A stretch of DNA of 64,000 bases from Botryosphaeria dothidea (taxonomy: Eukaryota > Ascomycota > Dothideomycetes > Botryosphaeriales > Botryosphaeriaceae): contig WWBZ02000016.1 of assembly GCA_011503125.2 (NCBI GenBank), positions 4,278,001 to 4,342,000 on the forward strand, in the 5' to 3' direction. Below the pieces are notes generated by a model. The model searched no databases, was not told the DNA's origin, and saw only the letters and a list, made by a program, of their open reading frames with translations. Below are positions 14,909 to 23,646 of this stretch, one piece after another (within the stretch, counting starts at the first letter, position 1; each line of letters starts with the position of its first letter). Position numbers and translations under genes: made by a program.

Positions 14909-15172
14909 TTACTGGAGAGGACGGCTGGAGGTGTTGGAGGGCGAACCAGTGCCTTGGCGTTGCTTGACGACCTGGGTGAAGAGGAAGGTGCCGCCGGCGA
15001 AGATCAGGACGAATGGCCAGACGCGGATCGGAGAGTACTGCGGATTGCGCGGGCGAGGGGGCTGCTTGCCGGAAAGAAGGCGAGTAGCAGAGGAGAACGG
15101 GCGGGTTCGCAGGCGGAGGAAGGGGGCGGAAGGGCTAGTTGCAGGGAGGGGTGAGAAGCCGGTGGAGAACAT
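14909..15172 (-). CDS. Small mitochondrial-type one-TM ORF, possibly the 5' exon of URA6
   Basis: An 87-residue ORF from the ATG at 15172; an in-frame ATG at 15226 is the alternative start. Residues 1-35 are rich in Arg, Ser, Phe and Ala with few acids (SPLPATSPSAPFLRLRTRPF), a good mitochondrial presequence. A Pro-rich linker leads to a hydrophobic span VWPFVLIFAGGTFLF. The ORF stops at 14909, 30 nt before the URA6 ATG, on the same strand and in the same frame; a single TAA separates the two. A phase-0 intron from CAG/GTCGTC (donor at 14971) to CACAG/CAA (acceptor at 14861, 111 nt) would remove the TAA and join this leader to the kinase, giving 277 aa. That donor is weak. I cannot tell whether this is a separate protein, a spliced N-terminus or an upstream ORF. 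Confidence 0.5.
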   Translation of the reverse strand: MFSTGFSPLPATSPSAPFLRLRTRPFSSATRLLSGKQPPRPRNPQYSPIRVWPFVLIFAGGTFLFTQVVKQRQGTGSPSNTSSRPLQ

Positions 15173-16320
15173 GATGGGAGCAGATTGGGGGGATGTTAAT
15201 GGCGGGGAGCGAGATTGTCCCGCCATGAAACGTCGGGCTCAATCTGTCCTAGTCTTCGGCGCGGAAAAGGACCGTCCACAACCTCATCGCTCGCGGCACG
15301 CTCTCCGCCTTCTGCTCCTCTCTGTGCTTCCCATTCTATCAGCAGTTCGTTTCGCTCGGAAACCGAAGTTACATCTATTCATGAAACTTTCAGGCCAATG
15401 TGGTGTCCAAACTCGATGGTGGGACGCCAGTCTCTTAAATCATCCACTTCCTTCCTCAGACGAACTATGAGGGGTCAGAGCCTATCTTCAGATTGCCAAT
15501 CGTAGTGAATATGCACGCAAAGTTCCCGGAAAACACTGCATTTCCTAAATGATGATCTCCAGACAAGGCTCCCTTTGCAGCAAGATCTTTTGGAGTGGCG
15601 CAAGCCTGCGGTCGGCACGATCTGAACTTGCTGTCAACTCCGGAACTCCCCATCTGTTGCGAGGGGGGGAGAAATTTTTTCAACGTGAAAGGACTCGGAA
15701 GAATGGTCTGCAAGTCATCAAAGCACAAGGTGTTGCAGCCGCTATAGCTCGGTATGCTCTTCGGATCACCTCGTTGGTGGCTTTCATGAACTATACATCC
15801 TTTATCACGCACGAGCTGGTCGTTGTATTTGAATGGGTAACGGCGACTGCCACCAACAACTTACTTCATCGAAAGTCGAAGCGTTCATCTGGACGGAAGT
15901 GTTGCATGTTTCCGGTGACAAAGCTATCTGGATGAATGTTTCGACTACCCGTGCCAGTCTTGATCAGATCTTCGCAACTGGCGCTATGCATTGTCTAAAT
16001 CTTTCCTCTATGTATTTTTTGAGGCCTGTTCTCCCGAGAACGCGTGGCAGCAGTATTATTTCTGGAAGTTGCTCAAGTGCATGCTTTTGACTCTTTGATC
16101 CTCACTTCAGAATATCTAGATTCGGTCACCTGGCCATCTTCATTTTCTGAGTACAAAACTCCCTCCTTCGGCTTAACTCTGCCTTCCTCTTTTCCACCTC
16201 ACTGACACACGTCCACCGAATATCTCATACGTGCAGAGCAGCGCCACACATTCCGTGCACCAGCTACTCCCCCTTCTCGACTCTTCCCGACTCTAGCATA
16301 TTCATTGCCATAACGCTATC
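15173..16320. promoter_or_regulatory. Divergent intergenic region (mitochondrial ORF/URA6 and first Myb-like gene)
   Basis: About 1.15 kb between a minus-strand and a plus-strand gene, so it should hold two promoters. The segment 16180-16320 is pyrimidine-rich, as is common upstream of fungal start sites. A 128-codon open frame at 15549..15935 (+) has no recognisable feature and I do not call it. Confidence 0.5.
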
Positions 16321-16815
16321 ATGCCTAAGTACGACGGAACGAAGATCGACGCCCTCTCCGACGCCGACAAGATGCGCCTGATTGCGGCTTACTTGAGCCA
16401 CAACGAACCCAACAACGTAAGCCACTAGCATTCAGGCTCGAGTTCGCAACTTCTTCACTTACTCTATTCAGGTCGACTGGGACACTGCCATCGCCTTGGC
16501 CGGATCTGCGTCCAAGGATTCATACAAGAAGATGCTCGCCTCTTCCCTCAAGAAGATTGCATCCAACGCCGGTGAAGGTGAGGGTGTCACTGTCCCTGCT
16601 CCCGCTCCCAAGAAAGGCCGCAAGCGCGCTTCTCCGGCCGAGGACGGTGCTGAAGGCAAGGACGCGAAGAAGACCAAGAAGGCCGCCAAGCCCCGTGGCA
16701 AGAGTAAGCTCCAATGAAATCTATTCTACGTGGTCTGCGTGAGACTGATTTTTTTTTCTTGCTAGAGGCGAAGAAGCAGGCTGAGGAGGAGGCGAACACT
16801 ATGGAGGCCGTATAG
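16321..16815 (+). CDS. Small Myb/SANT-like basic protein, copy 1
   Basis: Three exons: 16321..16416, 16472..16703 and 16766..16815 (introns 55 and 62 bp), giving 125 aa. Residues about 10-58 (LSDADKMRLIAAYL... NNVDWDTAIALAG... YKKMLASSLKKIA) match the pattern of short fungal Myb-like DNA-binding domains, with the W of VDW right after the first intron. The rest is Ala/Lys/Pro-rich with basic patches (KKGRKRA, KKTKKAAKPRGKK) suited to nuclear import and DNA binding, ending in an acidic stretch. A paralogue with the same three exons and the same intron phases lies 455 bp downstream. The target and role are unknown; a chromatin or transcription role is inference from the fold. Confidence 0.8.
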
Positions 16816-17270
16816 ATACACTCGTGGTTGAGTCGGGTATTGCGGAGTGACAACATCAGCATCTCGAGCATTGGATGAGGATCGTCTAAATGCTAGTTAT
16901 CGCCAAAACCAAAGATCCTGTGGGATACGTTTGGCATCGCCCACATAAGGCCGCTAGAAATGAAATTGATTTCGAGCAAAAAATCTTAAATGTGTTCTTC
17001 CTGAAAGTGGTGTTTGTGTGGCTTCCCAAAATGTGCTCGCGTGATTTAGCATCTTGCACGAGGCCTTGAGTGCCCACGAGACTGATATTTAAGGTTGCTA
17101 TCCAGACTCAAACTTTCCATTCTTCCTCTACCTTCGACCTCGACCACAAACTTGCCCACGTCGAACCGCCCCATTCCAAAACCAACACATTAGTGAGTCC
17201 AGTACCAGTCTTACTACTCTGCCCGCGATCTTTGTCCGCTCACTAGCACTTCAGCGCAACGACATCAAAA
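16816..17270. other. Spacer between the tandem Myb-like genes
   Basis: This is 455 bp holding the 3' region of copy 1 and the promoter and leader of copy 2. Pyrimidine- and CA-rich sequence at 17100-17270 looks like a 5' leader. No further gene is seen. Confidence 0.5.
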
Positions 17271-17800
17271 ATGGCTCCGACATACTCGACCGAGGCTCTC
17301 AACAGCCTTTCGGACGTGGAAAAGCAGCGCATTGTGCTTGCATACCTCCATCACCACGAACCTCGCAATGTAGGATACTCCACCTCCTAAAGTCACGCTG
17401 ATGCTAAGCAAATATCCAGGTCGACTGGGCCGCCGCCGCTGTCAATTCCGGCTCGAAGTCGACGAACTCCTTCAAGGTCATGTTTGGAAATACCATGAAG
17501 AAGCTCCAGGCCCGGTCTGAGGGTGCCGCTGGTGCCGACAACGCTGCCGCTGCTAGTCCCAAGGCCAGTCACAGGAAGCGTGGAAAGGCAGCCACCGAGG
17601 TCGACGACGATGAAGAGAATGCACCTCCGAAGAAGCGCGGTCGCAAGAAGGCTAAGAAGAGTAAGAATATCTCTGGTTCGAGTTCTTGTCAGCTTCTAAC
17701 GAGAAACACAGGTGAGTCGGAAGAGGTCGAGGACGCCATGGGAGGCGCCGTCAAGGCTGAGCCAGCCAGTGAGAGCTTCTTCGACGCTGAGGAGCCTTAG
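17271..17800 (+). CDS. Small Myb/SANT-like basic protein, copy 2
   Basis: Three exons: 17271..17369, 17420..17660 and 17712..17800 (introns 50 and 51 bp), giving 142 aa. The N-terminal domain (ALNSLSDVEKQRIVLAYLHH, then RNVDWAAAAVNSGSKSTNSF) aligns with copy 1, and both introns fall at the same codons: before VDW, and after the first base of the codon following the Lys-rich block. The tail is basic (HRKRGKA, PKKRGRKKAKKS), then acidic (ESEEVEDAMGG and FFDAEEP). It also carries VKAEP, which fits the SUMO-site pattern psi-K-x-E; whether it is used is unknown. Intron 2 is 51 nt with no stop, so retention would add 17 residues. This is a tandem paralogue by direct comparison; its function is unknown. 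Confidence 0.8.
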
Positions 17801-18280
17801 ACAGGCCCAAAGTTTCTTGGAAAAAGCTTATAGCTGATCTTACTCTCATTCGTGCTCGGGGCGTTGGAGGTTACTGGGGGGGGAAATGACGGGTTTATCG
17901 GCAGATCATGCGGGACGCTTCTGCGCCCCTCAACAATGAATGACTTCCACATTGACACGTGGGAAGTCGAAACATTCATCCAGATATATATGCTTGGATA
18001 TATTGGTGGTAAGCGCGTCTGGATGACTGGAACGGCTCCTCATAAGTGAGAATGGTATTATCGTGCTTCTGAAGTGAAGTTGCAGATGTGTATGGCAGGT
18101 GCGGGTGATGTTGGACCCTCACACCCGCCACTCTCCTTCCGTTTTAACAAACCCTCCCCACCCCAAGGTGACTTCATCCAGTCAAATGCTGCTTCCATTT
18201 CAATGGAGTCCAAAGTTTTCCAAGCCATCGACAAGATAATACCAACAATCTCCCCCGCTTCCATGTCTCAGCCCAACACC
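17801..18280. other. Intergenic upstream of the 2EXR/DUF7730-like gene
   Basis: This is 480 bp with the 3' region of the second Myb-like gene and the promoter of the next plus-strand gene. In-frame ATGs at 18074, 18203 and 18263 could extend the next protein upstream. Confidence 0.45.
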
Positions 18281-19369
18281 ATGGCGAACCGCAGCCGCAA
18301 AAAACCGGCACAGCGCACACGCAACACGAAAAAGAAGCGCATCGTCGGCAAGAAGCGTCTCGGCTTCCTCGATCTGCCGGGCGAGACCCGCAACGAGATC
18401 TACGCCTACTGCTTCGACGAGGAAATCTGGGTCGACATGACGCCAAACGCGAACCACGTCCTCAAACAGAGCAAGATCCAACCCGGCACCTGGGCTTCCG
18501 CAGCTCTGTACACCGCATTCAGGCCCGCTCCCGACCCTCCCAACAACGCCGATGCCACCACCGACGCCAGCTCCACTGTAGCGCTGACGCCAATGATCAA
18601 GATGCTCCCATACAACCGGCCCAAACCGCACAAGCTCAACTACCACCCCAATCCGCCCCGCGGCCGCAGCAGCACGAACACAACCACACCTACCCGTCCC
18701 ACCAACTGGCGTACCTCAGCCGGCGCCCTCGTCCTCACCTGCCGGCAGATCCACGCCGAAGCGCTTCCCTTCTTCTACGCGACGCCCTTCTTCATCTTCA
18801 GCGCGCCCAACTCACTCCTCAAGTTCCTGCGCCTGCTCCCTCCCGCCAAGCTGGCGCTGGTGCGCAAGCTGCACGTCGCGCACGCCACCTACGGCGACCC
18901 GCACGCGACGGCCGACGCGGTGTGGAAGGCGCGCAGCGAGCGCACGTGGTGGCGCGCCATGCGCGAGGCGAGCGAGAAGCTGGTCGGCCTCGAGGTGCTG
19001 CGCGTGCGCGTCGTCGTCAACGAGCGCCCGCTGGTCTTCGGCATGGGCGAAGCCTGGGTCAGTGCCCTGATGGTGTGGGCGGGCGCGTGCCGGCGCGAGG
19101 TAGACGTCGTACCCGGGACCGGCAGGCCCAGGGTCGGAGCGCTGGCGCCATTGAGGGTGGAAGTCGGCGTGCAGAGTGCGTGGGTGATGCGCAAGGCATG
19201 GATGCCGGAGGAGAACTTGAGGGGTGCGTTGATTGAGTTGCACAGGCTGTTTGCGGAGGCAGTCAGGAGGGTGCTGTTTGGATGGAGTGAGGAAGATGCC
19301 ATGGTGGAGTTCAATTTGACGAAGTTCGACAAGTACAAAAACTTGGTAAGGAGGTATCCACTTCCATAA
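18281..19369 (+). CDS. 2EXR/DUF7730-like (F-box-associated type) fungal protein
   Basis: A single exon of 362 aa from the ATG at 18281, chosen because ACCATGG is the best start context; in-frame ATGs at 18263, 18203 and 18074 remain possible. After a basic leader (RSRKKPAQRTRNTKKKR) comes the family hallmark GFLDLPGETRNEIYAYCF, resembling an F-box start, and later LVLTCRQIHAEALPFFYATP, the second hallmark of this large fungal family. The C-terminal third is Arg/Ala/Val-rich and coded by very GC-rich sequence. Members are numerous in filamentous ascomycetes and mostly uncharacterised; a substrate-adaptor role is only a suggestion from the F-box-like start. No membrane segment or signal peptide is seen. 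Confidence 0.75.
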   Translation: MANRSRKKPAQRTRNTKKKRIVGKKRLGFLDLPGETRNEIYAYCFDEEIWVDMTPNANHVLKQSKIQPGTWASAALYTAFRPAPDPPNNADATTDASSTVALTPMIKMLPYNRPKPHKLNYHPNPPRGRSSTNTTTPTRPTNWRTSAGALVLTCRQIHAEALPFFYATPFFIFSAPNSLLKFLRLLPPAKLALVRKLHVAHATYGDPHATADAVWKARSERTWWRAMREASEKLVGLEVLRVRVVVNERPLVFGMGEAWVSALMVWAGACRREVDVVPGTGRPRVGALAPLRVEVGVQSAWVMRKAWMPEENLRGALIELHRLFAEAVRRVLFGWSEEDAMVEFNLTKFDKYKNLVRRYPLP

Positions 19370-22300
19370 GGGCATTGCAAGGGAGAGTCTTTACGGCTTG
19401 GCATACCAGATTAATAGATAAGATAGCAAGGTTCTGACGTGTGAGCATCGGATGGCCAAAGCACACAACAAGGCCAGGCGGAAAGGTCCAATGTCCAGCA
19501 TCCTAGGAGGGCAGATAGACATAAGAACAGCCGGGGAGATTCTTGAATCTTTTCCAGTATCAGTGAAAGGACTCAGAAGAGGAGATTGTTAAATGGCGAG
19601 TAGTAGGGCTTGATAGTTCTATCTTCTATTGAACATACTTTCCCCCAACGCAGCAGAAATAGAAATAAAAAGAGTCTCAACTTGTACACTATGATGGAAA
19701 TATTCTCCCTGCGCATCCGAGCTGTCGAGTGAGACCAGAAAAGCCAGAGCATATTAGCATGAAGCTCCGAAAGATGACAATAAAGCATCAATCAGTTCGG
19801 AGTCCCTTCCGGGAACCGATGACCTTCGTGCTAAGTTCCAGACCTGACCGGAAGGGAAAGTGGTCAATGAATGTTGGTGCCAGCTGTCAATGGAGTAAAA
19901 CAAGAACTTTGCTCGTGACAGTGTGGAGAGACGGCAGCCATAGACATCCAATGGCATAGCAGGTACATCACCTACCTAAGCATAAGGTACTAGAGCGAAG
20001 AGGAGCTCGTAGAAGTATGACACGATGTTACAACTCATCAATTCCGTCGGATTTATCGCAGGACCCAGGGAATAATGCCGCAAAATTGAATTGCTGCCGC
20101 GTCTCGGTAGAAAATGGGGCCGACAAAGTCCTCTTAGGGCACGGGTAAGCGAAAGGAGATTGGGAGTTCGTAGATAGTGGGAATGGCGTCGGTGATCGAG
20201 CTGCAAGCCAATTGCGACAGATCGTATGTACGTAGCATTTCAGCTGTGGAGGTATCATTCTGCTTGTTCAGCTGCACCATTGTCCCGGGACGTTGGCATG
20301 AAGGTATGGATACTCGAGGCGTGTCGGCCCGGAGCACCCACCCGTGCCTTGCTCCAGCTGTGGGGTGATCCTTGGTGAGGCATTGCAACCGCATCTCGAC
20401 AGGGGAAAGGATCGGCTTCCAATGATGACTCGAGGCTGGAAAGTGGTGAGCTGAGGAAAGGAAAGGAGCAGTCGAGTACGCGATCGGTTATATGGGGAAA
20501 GCAGTCGGGGGTCCAATGGCCGGTGACTAGGGGATGTTTGCTATTTTTGCACGAAACGGCTCGTACTTGGTCCTTTGCTGGCTTTTGCGACACCGCAATG
20601 TGTTACCATCAGACCGATCGTTGCAGAAACGAGGAGAACCCGCTGGCTCGCATTCTCGAAGACCGTCTTCCCTGTCGAAGCGGAGCAAGAGCCCGGTTGC
20701 CGACCCCAGGAGCACGGATAATGATGATGATGAGAGTGCGTTCTCGGACCAGGCTGGAATCAGCCGTGCCCCAATTTGGGGTCCGCTTTATGCCTGTGAT
20801 TGATTCTGGCCGTCTCGCTCGGTCCGGCTAGCAGCGAGAAATCCGAACGTCGATCGGAGCATCACAAGGCTAAAAAATGGCACTTGCATTATGCAGGGGA
20901 TTCTGAAAAAGGAAAAGAGCCAGCCGAGCGCCCAAAACATCGCGGTCTTGCTTTGAAAGCCTGCGCATGGTATGCTCTGTCCAACAATTATCGAAGTAGA
21001 AGAACTGAAATGCGTTTTCGGCATGTTGCATCTGAGAATGTGGTGTAGTAAAGACCATTGGTTGCCTGATGCAGGGGCCACAGGAAGAAGCCTGATGGTG
21101 AAGATCTGGACTGCTCTAGTGCTAGGCCGGCACTATATATGGCGTGCATACGATTCGTGCGTTTAAACTTTCTTGGACTCCTCTCCAAGAGGCCGAAACA
21201 CAGACCGGCGTGCAACCCCGATAAACTCGTCCAGCTTCCTGGCAAGCTCGGATAAGACGTGTGGGGGAGCTTTGGGAAAGTCTACTGGAGGTTCTCAGAC
21301 AACCATCCGTTTGACGTCTTGCAATGAATGTGATAGAGTAAGCCATGTCGGCCATCTGGGTCAGACGCTAAGGCAGCAGTTCGTGAGGCGTAGTTAGCCG
21401 CGAGATGGTGGAAATGTTGAACATGTGGCATGCGCTTGACGCGTTCGAGGTTGCGTGAAATCACAAATTGGGAGCTAATCTGGCGTTGGATGTGTTTGCA
21501 ATGGACGAGTTGTTTCGCAGCCAGCAACGAGCTAAGATACCGCAAGTCAGGAAGAGGAACTTGCGAGAACGGGGTGGAATGTGTAGGTTGCAGAGCGAGG
21601 AATGTACTGGCAGGCCTAATACGGAGGTGCGAAGTTCCCTGGTCACAGGTGGTTAGCGGCAGCAAAGAGACCAAGTCTAGAATGCGAAAGAGTTGATGCC
21701 GGCACCGGGCGGGTAGAGGGAGGTGGCCTCTGATTGGGCGGATTGGCAGAGTGGTGGTCAGTCTGGCGGCAGGTGGAGCGTGTGGCGTTGGAGCGCGAGC
21801 GCCGGCTGCGGCAGCGCACGCGCACGCGCACGGAGAAGGCTGGGCCCGAGAGAGGTGTAGATTAGAGCTAAGCTCTGCGCGACGGGAGTCCGAGACATCG
21901 ATAACGATTTATGGTTATGTAGGCAACTGTAAGTGCGGCACGATTGCCGATGACGGCATGGGCTGCGAGATGCATCCGATCCCAACGGCCTGGAAACGGG
22001 ATGGGCAACCGCGCGGTCGGGCGGGCATTGCGAGCGTGCTGGCTGTTGGCTGCTGGCTGCTGGCGCTTGATGAGGGATGGCGAGATCGACGGGGTGTGCA
22101 CATCTCCTGATGCGGCATGCTGCAGAGCAAGATGGCAAGTGGTATGAGGGGAGAGGCTCGTTTGTCAGCGAGCCGACACGGCGGGAGGGATGACATCAAT
22201 GTTTCAGTGCACCTTCCGCAAAACGTCGTGGGTACGAATCAGCACCCAAAAGCACAGTGTCGTACAACGCGGCAGAAACTTATCGCCGGCCCTCGTCCTG

Positions 22301-23646
22301 CCAACCTGCAGTGCTCAGCTCGCTGTCCACCTCAGTCCGCAGGCCTGCTCTGCAGCCTCGAGCTCCAGTTGCAGGCCCGTCCGCGGCGCACGACGATCGC
22401 ATCCTGGCGTGCTTCCCGAAGATAAAGTTTGGGGGGGGTTTCTGCAAATCCCACAGGCAGGCGGCTGCAACTTCGCACCTGCTGTCGATCTTGTTGCGCC
22501 ACGAGAGCGCTGCCGGCTTAGCGCATCGCGCGAGCAGCGCCCCCCGCGATCTGGACGCAGCAAGCGAACGACAGGGGCCCTGCTCCGGGGTTGCATGGCG
22601 CAGAGACACGCCTGGAGCGGCAGCGGGCGTCCTTGGCGGCCGGGTGGTGGAAGGCAGCGACTGTACACAGCTGGTGCTGAGGGCGCGGGAATAAAAACCT
22701 GAGGGCGCAGCGCACACGCGAACGCTGGCGGCAGCTGCTGTTCTGAGCGCGCGGATGAAGCCCCTGCGATCGCCGGGCGCAGCAGGCCCCCACTCGCAAC
22801 TCTCGTGCGCCGAGCAGCCGAACGCCCGCTGCTGCTCGCGACGACGAGCAGCGCTGGTGGTGCTGGCGGCAGTGGTGACGACGTCCTCTGGCTCAGGGAC
22901 TGCCAAACGCAAGGGGGCGCGTCGATAGCAGACAAAGCACGTCGCAAGCCACGCGCTTGGGCGGCGGATGTGCACGGCTCTGCTGAGGTCTGGCCCCCAA
23001 GCAGCCCCTCGCTAGCCATGCCGGGTTACACATTGCTTTGCGGCCCTCGCGCACCGCGGCGATCCTCAGGCCAAGGTGCGCGCGCGCAGCAACAGCCAGG
23101 TCGCTCAAAGCTGGTCCGCTCGTCAAGCCATTTGAGCTAACACCAACACGCGCCTGACGTCGTCTCTTTGTCCGGAGGCCCCTCGCACGTTTGTGGAGAC
23201 TCGTCCGTAGCATCGACGTAGATCCGACGGTCGAGACTACGGGAGACCGCCGCGCCGTCCAGCCAAGCCCGCGCCCGCTGCAGCATCTCTCATCGTCTGT
23301 TGCCGCGAGCTGCTCAACATCTGCCTGTCTGCCCCCATCCTCTTTCACTTCGCCCTCGCGACCCTTGCCACTGTGGAATCCCTCCCCCGGCTCCGATCCG
23401 CCGTAATCAGCGCCCATCTCCCGCTCTCCATTCCTTCGACATAGCTCCGGGCCAAGCCAACCCTCCAGCTCCTTTCGTTCGACATTCCTCGCGCCGGGCC
23501 CGTATGCCCTGCCTTTCCGCCCCTCACAAGCTCTCGCCGTCTCAGCTGCTTGGCCTTCACTTCGCCCTGTTCCGCCTGCCAGTTTGCCTGTCGCTGCTTA
23601 GGATTTCGGTATAGCTCCGCTACTGCCATTCTGGGGGTGTCCGAGG
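19370..23646. other. Gene-poor 4.3-kb stretch upstream of the hybrid histidine kinase
   Basis: I find no supported gene. Open frames here (up to 231 codons at 22280..22975, minus) are compositionally simple and overlap on opposite strands. The left half (19370-21650) is less GC-rich and the right half (21750-23646) is GC- and CT-rich, fitting a long promoter and leader of the kinase with short upstream ORFs (for example 23191..23406 and 23300..23614). No repeats, transposon ends or tRNA were recognised. Confidence 0.5.

Noticed and set aside
17683..17694. GGTTCGAGTTC, resembling a tRNA B box
   Set aside because: It is inside an intron, has no A box or cloverleaf around it, and the last bases do not fit.
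22280..22975. 231-codon minus-strand frame and overlapping plus-strand frames
   Set aside because: GC-driven chance frames, Ala/Arg/Pro-rich, overlapping each other on opposite strands with no motif.
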